A stretch of DNA of 64,000 nt from an uncultured Collinsella sp. (GTDB taxonomy: Bacteria > Actinomycetota > Coriobacteriia > Coriobacteriales > Coriobacteriaceae). This document shows, piece by piece, positions 1-11,540 of this stretch. The stretch covers positions 75,692 to 139,691 of the forward strand of contig CAUBOH010000003.1 of the NCBI GenBank assembly GCA_958437495.1, given 5' to 3'. Each line of letters opens with the position of its first letter. Positions within the stretch are counted from its first letter, which is position 1. The notes below the pieces were generated by a model. That model was given only the letters and a program-made list of their open reading frames with translations, did not search any database and was not told the DNA's origin. The position numbers and the translations under genes are program-made.

Positions 1-139
1 CCATCCAGTCGCCGACCTGCAGAACCCAACCGGTACCGATGATGGCACCGAAACCGATGGTGAAGAAGTTCCAGAGCGAAAGCGTTTTCTTCATGCCGCC
101 GTTATCCTCGACTGCAACTTCTGCGTTCTTGTCCGCCAT
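1..139 (-). CDS. APC-family amino acid permease, N-terminal fragment
   Basis: The first 46 codons of a minus-strand gene that runs off the left edge of the window. The ATG at 139 is preceded by a strong GGAGGGG ribosome site. After a short charged tail (about 20 residues) the first membrane helix begins, containing FGAIIGTGW, the glycine-rich helix-1 signature with which amino acid-polyamine-organocation transporters bind the substrate backbone. The rest of the protein and its substrate class cannot be judged. It is divergent from the C39-like gene at 499. Confidence 0.75.
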   Translation of the reverse strand, partial: MADKNAEVAVEDNGGMKKTLSLWNFFTIGFGAIIGTGWVLQVGDWM

Positions 140-498
140 TGTTCCCCTCCTTTCCTATTTGACGCCCCTTGACGTCACCCCTTGCGCGGTCTGTTTTGCC
201 GCGCGCTTTTATTTCGTGGCTTTAAGATACGGCTTTGGCACAGCAGCGCCGTTTGTAGCTCGACCGAAGGCAGAACTGCAAAACGAACGGCGCCGTTTTT
301 GGGACGAACGGCGAGGGACGCCACTCGTTGCGAGCGTCCGTTTTGATGACGCGATTCAATCGCTCGCGGAGGGTGTCGCTTTATGGTGCCAGGCTCGCTC
401 CCGTCCATGCCGCTTACCGAGGTTTTGGCGTATGTCCTCATTTGCTGCACGTCTTTTTTGTAGGATGGACGGGTTATACATGAGACGAGGCGGTACAA
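140..498. other. Divergent intergenic region
   Basis: 359 bases between the divergent permease and C39-like gene. It should hold both promoters, but I see no confident -35/-10 pair. A 12-bp perfect palindrome (AACGGCGCCGTT, 286-297) runs into a T-stretch and could be a weak terminator or an operator. No gene supported here. Confidence 0.35.
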
Positions 499-1491
499 AT
501 GGCATACGAATACAATGACGGCGAACGGCAGCGAAACGTTCGCCTTGCCGGGCGTACCACGCCAGCATCCAGGAGTGTTTCTGACAACGATGGGCCACAG
601 CGTCCGCAGGATCGCCCCTCGTCCTCTATGCCGCAGAATGCCAACACGCGTCAGGCGGATCGCCCATACTCGGACACCCGTCAACGCCGGGCAGAAGTGC
701 CTCGGCGGCAGAAAAACGATCGACGAAAGTCCGACAATCACACCATCCGTTTCCTTTCGAAGCCCCGCGGCGAACGCGGCGCAAAGCAGCCACGGCCGAT
801 GGGACATGTCAGGGCCGTCAATCCGCAGATTCATCGTCTCTGTCTTGTCCTGTGCTCCATCACGGCATGTCTGGCCTTTGTGTATCTGGGGTCGTGCGCC
901 TCGCATGGCTCTGCCGGCCTAGAGCCCACCGCCGAGGAAAAGCTCCTCAAAGCCCCGGTCGCACCCGGCTACTCATTTGCTTTTTCGACCCCGCGTTCGC
1001 AGTGGAGTGCCGGCACCATGCCGCATATCTACCAGATCGACCCCGCATGGTCGGAGCTGCCCTACGCCGGCGGCACCATCCGCCAAAACGGCTGCGGACC
1101 CACCTGCCTCACCATGGTCTACATCTTTAAAACGGGGCGCACCGATATGACGCCGGTCGATATGTGTGCCCTTTCCGAGGCGGGCAACTATGCCCCCACC
1201 GGTGCCACCGAATGGTCGTTTATGACGAGCGGCGCATGGCAGCTGGGCCTTAACGGGACGCAGCTCTACAACGACCGAGACTCGATGACCCAGGCCTTGC
1301 GCTCGGGTGCTCCCGTAATCGCCGCCGTGCGTCCCGGCACGTTTACTAACGTTGGTCATTACATCGTGCTCTACGGGATTGACGACGCCGACCAGATCGG
1401 TGTCTGCGACCCCAACTCGCAAAGCCGCAGCGCCCGCCGCTGGGGCGTCGTAGAAGTCCTCAACGAAATCGAAGCCATGTGGGCCTACTAG
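499..1491 (+). CDS. Membrane-anchored C39-like (papain-fold) peptidase domain protein
   Basis: 330 residues. Residues 1-110 are polar, rich in Arg, Gln and Pro, and probably cytosolic. One hydrophobic segment follows at about 113-135, so the C-terminal part is likely outside the cell. That part (about 175-330) has the C39_2 pattern: NGCGPTC with the candidate nucleophile Cys, GHYIVLYGID with the candidate His, and a following DPN. Such proteins are cysteine peptidases or inactive relatives with roles at the cell surface. The target is unknown. The ATG at 499 has GACGAGG upstream. It is followed directly by an inverted-repeat element (1501-1731), so it looks monocistronic. Confidence 0.7.
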   Translation: MAYEYNDGERQRNVRLAGRTTPASRSVSDNDGPQRPQDRPSSSMPQNANTRQADRPYSDTRQRRAEVPRRQKNDRRKSDNHTIRFLSKPRGERGAKQPRPMGHVRAVNPQIHRLCLVLCSITACLAFVYLGSCASHGSAGLEPTAEEKLLKAPVAPGYSFAFSTPRSQWSAGTMPHIYQIDPAWSELPYAGGTIRQNGCGPTCLTMVYIFKTGRTDMTPVDMCALSEAGNYAPTGATEWSFMTSGAWQLGLNGTQLYNDRDSMTQALRSGAPVIAAVRPGTFTNVGHYIVLYGIDDADQIGVCDPNSQSRSARRWGVVEVLNEIEAMWAY

Positions 1492-1500
1492 TCATCGAGC

Positions 1501-1731
1501 ACTCATTGGGGACAGACTTAAATGAGTGGCCCCAGACTGCCCGGAACTGCCGGCACGGAAGGCGCATCCCGCTTTGAAGTTCGATAGCGGGATGCGCCTT
1601 CCGTTAGCGGCCTGTTTGGGAAACTGAGAGCCACTTTTCGGCAAAATTCCGGGATGCATTCTCCGGTTGAGGGCCTCAAAGGAAACTGCACCCCGTTTTG
1701 GACTACTCATTTAAGTCTGTCCCCAATGACT
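1501..1731. repeat. MITE-like palindromic element with 27-bp terminal inverted repeats
   Basis: Terminal inverted repeats at 1501-1527 and 1705-1731 match at 26 of 27 positions. They enclose a perfect 19-bp stem (1555-1573 with 1586-1604). No coding sequence inside. It begins ten bases after the stop of the C39-like gene. The ends share a GGGGAC core with other intergenic palindromes in this window (48111, 51762, 58924). Confidence 0.7.
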
Positions 1732-1745
1732 AGGTGAATAGCAAA

Positions 1746-1775
1746 AGCCCCGCAGTCGGAGCGGACTGCGGGGCT
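1746..1775 (-). terminator. Intrinsic terminator of the carbamate kinase gene
   Basis: A perfect 12-bp GC-rich stem (1746-1757 with 1764-1775) lies 65 bases past the arcC stop. On the minus strand it is followed by TTTGCTATT, a modest U-tract. Confidence 0.7.
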
Positions 1776-1840
1776 CATGAAGAGAGGCTAGTTTGTGGGC
1801 GCTTTGCCTGGCGCCCACGAGAGATACAACAGAGTAGAGA

Positions 1841-2803
1841 CTACTCGTGGATGCGGGTACCGGAGAGGCCGGCCATGGTCTCGGCGGCCTTGTCCAGGGC
1901 GCCGATGATGCAGGTGCGGCCCTTGCGGGAACGGGCGAACTTGATGGCAGCGCGGACCTTGGGCTCCATGGAGCCCTTGCCGAACTGGCCCTCGTCGGCC
2001 AGGCGCTCGGCCTCGTCGGCGGTGAGGTCCTCGAGCTCCTCCTGGTTGGGCTTGCCGAAGTTGATGGCGACATGCTCGACGGCGGTCAGCAGGAACAGGA
2101 CGTCGGCGTCGCAGTCCTCGGCCAGCAGCTCGCCGCCCAGGTCCTTGTCGATGACGGCGGGAACGCCCTTGTAGCAGCCCTTGTTCTCGTAGTCGCGGAC
2201 GACGGGGATGCCGCCGCCACCGCAGGCGATGACGATGAACTCGTTGTCGAGCAGGTTGAGGATGGAGTCAGCCTCGACGATCTTCTTGGGATCGGGCGAA
2301 GCGACGACGCGACGCCAGCCGCGGCCGGAATCCTCGACGAAGACCTTGGAGGGATCCTCGGCCATGAACTCCTTGGCCTGCTCCTCGGTATAGAAGGGGC
2401 CGATGGGCTTGGTCGGGTTCTTGAACGCGGGGTCGTCCGGATCGCACTCGATCTGGGTGACGACGGTGGCGGCGTGCCAACGCTTATAGCGCTTGTGCAT
2501 CTCGCGGCCGATGCCCTGCTGCAGGTGATAGCCAATGTAGCCCTGGGACATGGCGCCGCACTCGGGCAGCGGCATCTCGGGGGTGCCGATGGCGTCGTGG
2601 GCAGCGGCGAAGGCGTTCTGGATCATGCCGACCTGCGGGCCGTTGCCGTGGGTGATGATGATCTCGTTGCCCTGCTCGATGAGGCCGAGGAGGGCGTGGG
2701 CGGTGTTGCTCACGGCCTCGATCTGCTCGACGGGGTTGTTGCCGAGGGCGTTGCCGCCAAGAGCGACGACAATACGATCGGGCTTGCCAAGAGGCTTAGA
2801 CAT
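1841..2803 (-). CDS. arcC: Carbamate kinase
   Basis: 320 residues, the normal family length. It catalyses carbamoyl phosphate + ADP = carbamate + ATP, in catabolism usually the last ATP-yielding step of the arginine deiminase or a ureido pathway. Seen in sequence: N-terminal VVALGGNAL nucleotide loop, THGNGPQVG, the CGGGGIPV motif and the VIDKD segment. I choose the ATG at 2803 (MSKPLGKPDR) because AGAAGGG lies just upstream; an in-frame upstream extension to 2860 has no ribosome site. No arginine deiminase or ornithine carbamoyltransferase gene is adjacent, so its carbamoyl phosphate must come from a locus elsewhere. Confidence 0.95.
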   Translation of the reverse strand: MSKPLGKPDRIVVALGGNALGNNPVEQIEAVSNTAHALLGLIEQGNEIIITHGNGPQVGMIQNAFAAAHDAIGTPEMPLPECGAMSQGYIGYHLQQGIGREMHKRYKRWHAATVVTQIECDPDDPAFKNPTKPIGPFYTEEQAKEFMAEDPSKVFVEDSGRGWRRVVASPDPKKIVEADSILNLLDNEFIVIACGGGGIPVVRDYENKGCYKGVPAVIDKDLGGELLAEDCDADVLFLLTAVEHVAINFGKPNQEELEDLTADEAERLADEGQFGKGSMEPKVRAAIKFARSRKGRTCIIGALDKAAETMAGLSGTRIHE

Positions 2804-3405
2804 TGCTGGAATCCCTTCTGTAAAAGGCCTACAACCCATTAATAACCCGCGTCCGTGCAATACGCGAGTTTATTAAGGTTTATATTCTCTTTATCGCTCA
2901 TTTTATTCATTTTGAAAATAGTTGAACGGTGAACGGTCGTTTTTAACCGCTCAGCGTAAAGAACCCCAGCTCAGGCACATCTAAGCCATTTACGTGCGAC
3001 TTTATTTAAATACAGCAGGGATTAGAGTGGACTATGCAAACTATATCTTTACTAAACACAAAACGGACAGTTCACTATCTTACTCGCACTATACGAGATT
3101 CTATGCACTTCTAAGACGAGTATGCACCCCGACAAAAACAAGGGGCATTTCATCCATCAATAAGAATAACGGTCGCTCTGCGTCATACCGCAAACGCGTG
3201 ATGGCGGGGCGCAGGGTCGGCATATGGCTATGAAAAATGAAATTCGATATTGTGCTAACGTTTGCAGCATGATACTTTAGCGAAGAACAGTGCGGGCTGG
3301 GGCGACAGACACCTGTCGTGAAGTTTGGGTTCGGCGACCCCGTAGCTGTCTTCTCCTTTATCCGCCAGCGAGCCCCTTGAGCGACGGATTGAGGAGGTCC
3401 TTTCT
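2804..3405. other. Long AT-rich divergent intergenic region
   Basis: 602 bases between arcC and the DUF3830 gene, clearly richer in A+T than the flanks from about 2880 to 3240. An open frame of 79 codons at 2994-3233 (plus) has no ribosome site and no recognisable protein, so it is not called. The tandem GAACGGTGAACGGT near 2925 and the palindromes listed separately are the only structure seen. Confidence 0.4.
3254..3265. promoter_or_regulatory. LacI-type operator candidate upstream of DUF3830 gene
   Basis: GCTAACGTTTGC is a near-perfect palindrome of the LacI/GalR kind. It lies about 140 bases upstream of the DUF3830 start. A related site (GCAAACGGTTGC) is found upstream of the mannose PTS at 51521. 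A small hairpin (CGACAG/CTGTCG, 3303-3318) lies downstream in the probable leader. Confidence 0.35.
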
Positions 3406-3822
3406 ATGACAAAAATGCTCAAGATCACGCTGAATGGCGAGACGTTTCTCGCCGACATGCTCTGGGACAAGGCTCCCGAAGCATGCAAGCTGTTCGAATC
3501 GTCCTGTCCGGTCGAGTCACGTATCTTCTCGGCCAAGATCTGCGATGCCGAGGTAACCTATCCCGTTTCGGGACCTATCGCCAATTACGAGCACATCGAG
3601 AACCCCGTCTTTCACGAGCCCGCCGGTGCGGTGAGCTGGTATGGCGGATGGTCGTCAATCTGTATCTTCTTTGACGTCTGCGAGCCGTTTGGCACCTGTA
3701 ACATGTTCGCCCGCATCTGCGAAGCAGACCGTGAGCGTTTTGCCATTGCTTGCCGCAATGTCTGGGACAACCAGGGCATGTACATTAAAAACGAAATCGT
3801 CGAGATCGAAGCGGAGGCCTAA
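3406..3822 (+). CDS. DUF3830 family protein (cyclophilin-like fold)
   Basis: 138 residues, soluble, no signal peptide. The layout matches DUF3830: an opening beta strand LKITLNGETF, a mid-protein ENPVFHEPAGAVSWYGG stretch, SSICIFF strand and a closing strand. The family has a cyclophilin-like fold and no settled biochemical role; members often sit with amidohydrolase or transport genes. The ATG at 3406 follows GAGGAGG. It ends two bases before the next start, so the pair is almost certainly co-translated. Confidence 0.65.
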   Translation: MTKMLKITLNGETFLADMLWDKAPEACKLFESSCPVESRIFSAKICDAEVTYPVSGPIANYEHIENPVFHEPAGAVSWYGGWSSICIFFDVCEPFGTCNMFARICEADRERFAIACRNVWDNQGMYIKNEIVEIEAEA

Positions 3823-3824
3823 AG

Positions 3825-4349
3825 ATGATGGATATCAACACCCTGCTCACGCTCGACCTTGCCGAGTACACCGCTGCACTTGAGGCCCTCGCCGATCAAA
3901 TGATGCTCGAGGAGCCCCGCGACATCGACTACATGCGCCGCCGCAAGCTCGACACCGGCCGCGAGTTCGCAGTCTGGAACTTCACCGTCGGCTACTGTAT
4001 GAACGCGGCCGACGCCCTCTCCCTCTTGCGTGCCCAGGCAACCGAAAACGTCAACGGCGACACCGCCGACCTGGCAACCCTCAACAACAGCGCCGCGCGC
4101 CTATGCGACTGGTTCTCGGGCGCCTTCGACGTTACCGGTAAGATGGACGATACAACCGCCATCCTTGCTCGCAGCCGCGATCTCTACGCCCAGGTAGAGA
4201 CTCACGATCAGTTTGCTGCCCTCACCCGCGCCACCGAGCGCTATCTGGTACAGCTGCAGTTTTGGGTCGATCGCCAGATTCCCTGGCCGGCCATCAGCGA
4301 CCTGGTCCACGGCTACCGCCTGCGCACCGAAACCGGCGAGACAAGGTAA
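3825..4349 (+). CDS. Hypothetical protein coupled to DUF3830 gene
   Basis: 174 residues, predicted all-helical and soluble, acidic N-terminal half. I do not recognise a family. It starts with two Met codons (3825, 3828); GCGGAGG in the tail of the preceding gene provides the ribosome site, indicating coupling. A conserved-looking RRRKLDTGREFAVWNF region and a WFSGAFDVTGKMDD region may form its core. Function is inferred only as a partner of the DUF3830 protein. Confidence 0.6.
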   Translation: MMDINTLLTLDLAEYTAALEALADQMMLEEPRDIDYMRRRKLDTGREFAVWNFTVGYCMNAADALSLLRAQATENVNGDTADLATLNNSAARLCDWFSGAFDVTGKMDDTTAILARSRDLYAQVETHDQFAALTRATERYLVQLQFWVDRQIPWPAISDLVHGYRLRTETGETR

Positions 4350-4454
4350 ACCGACCAGACAGACCAACAAAGTTCCATCGCGGAACCCAAAGTAAGAATC
4401 AGAGGGCTGGAGACGCCAACAGCAGCGTCCCCAGCCCTCTCCATAGTGCTGCGT

Positions 4455-4477
4455 GTTTCGCGCCAAAGGCGCGAAAC
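4455..4477. repeat. Short hairpin repeat, copy 1
   Basis: A perfect 10-bp stem (GTTTCGCGCC with its complement) around AAA, followed by CAGCAAAGGG. A second copy with the same outer bases and the same tail lies at 4538-4560. Confidence 0.6.
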
Positions 4478-4537
4478 AGCAAAGGGATAAGACACCGCAA
4501 CAACCGCGTCCCCCATCCATCCCCAAAGTGGCGCGAG

Positions 4538-4560
4538 GTTTCGCGGCAAAGCCGCGAAAC
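4538..4560. repeat. Short hairpin repeat, copy 2
   Basis: A perfect 10-bp stem (GTTTCGCGGC with its complement) around AAA, followed by CAGCGAAGGGG. Relative to copy 1 the inner stem base changes on both arms, so pairing is kept. REP-like. Confidence 0.6.
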
Positions 4561-4630
4561 AGCGAAGGGGACAAAAGGCCCCCACAACCACATCCTTCAT
4601 CAGCCCACACAATCCGAGGACGTAGTCGTA

Positions 4631-4755
4631 GCAGGATCTGAGGGCTGACCTTCGCGGACACTCCGCAGGACGAAAGAACCCCCGCCGCACGTAGTGCGCA
4701 GCGGGGGTTCTTTCATGTCCGAGGACGTCCGCGAAGGTCAGCCCTCAGATCCTGC
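4631..4755. terminator. Nested inverted repeat with bidirectional terminator
   Basis: Outer arms 4631-4658 and 4728-4755 are a perfect 28-bp inverted repeat. Inside lies a second perfect 14-bp stem (4672-4685 with 4701-4714) flanked by A and T runs, i.e. a terminator usable from both sides, with a further CGCAC/GTGCG stem in its loop. It separates the convergent DUF3830 operon and the pyruvate:ferredoxin oxidoreductase gene, ending ten bases from the latter's stop. Confidence 0.8.
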
Positions 4756-4765
4756 GGTGGGAGAC

Positions 4766-8305
<3,540 letters not shown>

Positions 8306-8755
8306 ATACCCCTCTCCTCTCATATAGGTATACAGGCCCCGGCGATCGCCGGGATATTGGCGTGATGGGATTTTCGCTGTTGCTTCCATCATCTGGCAGG
8401 CAGGCTGAGCAGCAGGTGCATGGCGTGGAGAGAAGACATGCCGAGACGAGGAGGGCTGCACGCACTCCACAGGCCCGGCTGCCCGTCTTGCACATGACCG
8501 GGCGCCGCAAAGGCCGCATACCGGATGCTCCCGGGCACGCCCCGGCGATGGGAGGCGCCCGCAACGGAAATCCGCATGCGGGTTTATTGTACCCCGCCGC
8601 CAAGCCATATTTCGGCAAATATAGGTGGGCGGTAAAGGTTTACCTCGGGTGACCGCCAAGGGTCAAAATGAATGCTTCGTCCCCGGGCGGCCGGCTCGAG
8701 CACGCTAAGGAGTGTCCCCAAGTGCCGGCATAAAAGGAACGTCCCTATCTGCCGG
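8306..8755. other. Leader region upstream of PFOR gene
   Basis: 450 bases without a supported gene. The 16-bp perfect palindrome CCCGGCGATCGCCGGG (8338-8353) lies 33 bases ahead of the PFOR start, so it would form a hairpin in the mRNA leader or serve as an operator. The promoter is not obvious. Confidence 0.4.
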
Positions 8756-8756
8756 C
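8707..8756. repeat. Two direct 23-bp repeats ending in TGCCGGC
   Basis: Copies at 8707-8729 and 8734-8756 share AAGGA, GTCCC and TGCCGGC in the same spacing. The second one overlaps the stop codon of the FHA gene. On the minus strand the core reads GGGAC, as in other intergenic elements of the window. Confidence 0.5.
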
Positions 8757-9694
8757 TAGAGGGCGCCGAGGAGGATGGCATAGGTGGTGGATTCGCCGAG
8801 TTTGAGTTCGTCGCCGGGATTGAGCTGGGCGGAGCGGCCGGGCTCCACCTGGATGCAGACGCTCGTGGCCCCGTTTACCACAACCGTGCCGTTGGTTGAC
8901 GACAGGTCCTCGACGTGCCAGGCATTTTGAGCATCGCACCAGATATGGGCATGACGAGCCGAGACATCGTCACCGACGTCGGTGATGTCGCCCTCCCCCG
9001 TGGCCAGCGCGCCGATCTCGACGCCCTCCTCGCTCGGTTGAATCCAGCGCGGAGCGCTCACCACGTAGCCGTTTTGCACGCGCAACAGTCCCAGCGGATG
9101 CGCCGGCGAAGCCTCGTTCTCGCCTGTGACCGAAGATGTGCTCAGCGAGCGCGGCGTCGACGTGGCACCGCCGCAGGTCGCATGCGCGTAATCGATGGCG
9201 TAGGTCACCGACGAGCGAACATCCGCCGAACAGCCTACGGCGACGAACAGCACCAGGATGGCCTCCGCGCGCTCGGCGGGCATGAGCTCCGCCGCCTGTG
9301 ACAGGCGCTCGAGCGCATTGCGATAGAGATTCGTGTCCTGATGGCATTCCTCGAGTGCACGAACCATAGGTTCGCCAGCAGGCCCGCACACCATATTGGT
9401 CACTGCCGCAGCATCCATGGGATTGCGGCGGCGCAGGGCCAGCTGCGACATAATGCGCGCGGCCGAGGTACCGTAATCGGCAAAATAACGCTCCTGCAGT
9501 GTGCCGACCGGTGCACGCACGATAAAGCGCGAGACCCACGAGCGATCGGCGGCGCGACTCTGAGGGCTACGGCCATCGGCAAGCGGACGGCTTGAGAGCA
9601 CCAGACCGCACAGCTCGATATGGCTCAGGTGCGCCGCGCGCTTAAAGATGTCGAACATTGCCCCGCACGGGGTGAGCTCGGTTTGAAAAGCCAT
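8756..9694 (-). CDS. FHA-domain protein, third gene of kinase operon
   Basis: 312 residues. The C-terminal ~95 residues are a forkhead-associated domain that binds phospho-threonine peptides: GDDVSARHAHI supplies the Ser-x-x-His loop and DLSSTNGT the second binding loop. The N-terminal ~200 residues are helical and unrecognised. It starts five bases after the stop of the kinase gene, with AAGGAGGG spanning that stop, so it is co-translated. It is likely a reader of the kinase's own phosphorylation. Confidence 0.75.
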   Translation of the reverse strand: MAFQTELTPCGAMFDIFKRAAHLSHIELCGLVLSSRPLADGRSPQSRAADRSWVSRFIVRAPVGTLQERYFADYGTSAARIMSQLALRRRNPMDAAAVTNMVCGPAGEPMVRALEECHQDTNLYRNALERLSQAAELMPAERAEAILVLFVAVGCSADVRSSVTYAIDYAHATCGGATSTPRSLSTSSVTGENEASPAHPLGLLRVQNGYVVSAPRWIQPSEEGVEIGALATGEGDITDVGDDVSARHAHIWCDAQNAWHVEDLSSTNGTVVVNGATSVCIQVEPGRSAQLNPGDELKLGESTTYAILLGAL

Positions 9695-9698
9695 GGGC

Positions 9699-11540
9699 TT
9701 AACCCTCCTTGGTCACAGAGATATCGTCAGATGCTTCGACAGGCCCGCCAAAGGCGCGAGCCGCCGCGGCTCCGCCGGCAAGCGGTGTCGCCATGGGGAT
9801 TTTCGCACGTCGCGCGGACACGACGGGAAGCTCGAAGGCAAACCCCATCGCCAGCAAAAACCACGTGAGCGCATAGGTCGCAATTAAGGCAGCCACCAGA
9901 CCACCTGCCACGGCATGTTGGGAGAACACCGTGCATACGAGTACGACCAACACCGGAACCTCGTAGGCAGATAGTGCGAGCACGCCCTGCAAGAACCCCG
10001 CGCGGCGATTGCGCGCCAAGGCTCCGGCGGCAATGCCCGCCACGCCCGGCAGCGCCAACGCCAGCGCAGCGACGATGCCCGGCAACTTTCCGGACCACAT
10101 AAGAGGCCCCACGGCAATCGTCACGTGGGTGCCCGACGCCAGCACCGCCGCCGACGCCACGACCGCGGCCCAAAGCACACCGCAAACCGCCGTCGACGCA
10201 GTCATCGCCGCACGCCGCATCGCCCGGCCCGATACCTCCATCGGGCACGGCATGAGCGGCTCGGCGCGAAGCGAGCGAGCGACATTTTGCGCATAGTGGT
10301 CACAAAACGCCGAAAGCGCCGCCTCCACGGCAGCAGGCTCCGGACGATCTTCCTGGTGACACGACAGACAGGCCATCACCACGTCGGACAGCTGCGCATC
10401 GACAAACGCCAGTGCATCGCGCAAGTCCTCGGAATTTGGATCGAGCCCCAGCTGCTGAGCCTGTTCGGCCGCGGCAAGCGCCACATCGGGCTCGCGTCGC
10501 AGCAGCTGCGTCAAGTCGCAACCGGGCGCATGGGCACCGATGGGATAGTCGGGCAGCGTATCCATCTTGAGGCGGTAGGGGCTGGCGATATCACGCGTCT
10601 TCTTGCGCGAGCCCGAGGTCCCCGACGCGCCCGATGCTGCCTCATACGGCGCGACGCCGGCGATGAGCTCGTAGACCGCGCTCGCCGCGGCGTACACGTC
10701 AATCGCCGGCGACATGCGCAAGGCACGCAGGTCGGGAATATCGTCGGTGAGCATCTCGGGCGGGGCGTAGGCAACCGTCGCGCGGCGCAGCGTGGCATAG
10801 CGCTCCGTAAACGACGCCTTGCCGCCGGTACCGGCCACGGCCGACGCAGGCTCGAGCGCCAGCGACGAACCAAAGTCGATCAGGCACAGGTCAAAGGTGC
10901 CCTCGGCAAGCTGCCGGTCAAGCGGTAGACGCGCCGTACGCACCATAATATTAGCGGGCGAGATGTCGCGATGGACAAAGCCCTCACCCACCAGGCTCAT
11001 GCGGCAGAGCAGATCGAACAGGTCGCGACCCAGACGCGCCGCCACAAGCGGCGACAGGCGCCCGGCATCATCAACGGCAAAGCGCGAGCGCAGACGGGCG
11101 AGCGTCTCGCCCTCGACCCATTCCATGACAATCGCGGGGACGCCGTCGACCTCGCCCCAGCCATAGAGGCGGGGAAAGCCCTTAAGGCCCGAAAGGGCGC
11201 GATGGCATTCGTATTCCTCGCGAAACGCCGCCTTGAACTTGGCGACCAGCGCCTCGTGAGCGGCATCGTCGTCGAACTCATCGCGCGCCGGCAAGATGAG
11301 CTGCTTGAGCGCCACGGCCTCGCCCTGCGCGTTGACGGCACGCGTCACACGGCCGATACCGCCGCGGCGCATGGTGGCGTCGTCGGCAAACAGCATCGTA
11401 AAACGGCGCAGATAGACAGGCAGCTCGTCCGCGCCCAATGCAACGGCCGGCTCAAACCCGTCGACACGCGCCAGGCGCAGGCCCACCATGGGATCGTGGG
11501 CAAGCGATTGGGTTGTGGCGGAAACAAGATCGGTCATCAT
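9699..11540 (-). CDS. Hanks-type Ser/Thr protein kinase with C-terminal membrane helices
   Basis: 613 residues. Kinase motifs: glycine loop RRGGIGRV (58-65), AVALK with the ATP-anchoring Lys near 79, HRDISPAN with catalytic Asp near 192, DFG near 222-224 and a YAPPE segment. A spacer follows, then about four hydrophobic segments from residue ~435 to 580, so the catalytic part is cytosolic and tethered to the membrane. There are no PASTA repeats, unlike the kinase at 25487. Its first ATG overlaps the stop of the preceding gene (ATGA) and a second ATG follows at 11537. Substrate unknown. Confidence 0.85.
   Translation of the reverse strand: MMTDLVSATTQSLAHDPMVGLRLARVDGFEPAVALGADELPVYLRRFTMLFADDATMRRGGIGRVTRAVNAQGEAVALKQLILPARDEFDDDAAHEALVAKFKAAFREEYECHRALSGLKGFPRLYGWGEVDGVPAIVMEWVEGETLARLRSRFAVDDAGRLSPLVAARLGRDLFDLLCRMSLVGEGFVHRDISPANIMVRTARLPLDRQLAEGTFDLCLIDFGSSLALEPASAVAGTGGKASFTERYATLRRATVAYAPPEMLTDDIPDLRALRMSPAIDVYAAASAVYELIAGVAPYEAASGASGTSGSRKKTRDIASPYRLKMDTLPDYPIGAHAPGCDLTQLLRREPDVALAAAEQAQQLGLDPNSEDLRDALAFVDAQLSDVVMACLSCHQEDRPEPAAVEAALSAFCDHYAQNVARSLRAEPLMPCPMEVSGRAMRRAAMTASTAVCGVLWAAVVASAAVLASGTHVTIAVGPLMWSGKLPGIVAALALALPGVAGIAAGALARNRRAGFLQGVLALSAYEVPVLVVLVCTVFSQHAVAGGLVAALIATYALTWFLLAMGFAFELPVVSARRAKIPMATPLAGGAAAARAFGGPVEASDDISVTKEG

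Noticed and set aside
2994..3233. 79-codon plus-strand frame in the AT-rich spacer
   Set aside because: No ribosome site, unusual composition, no family resemblance.
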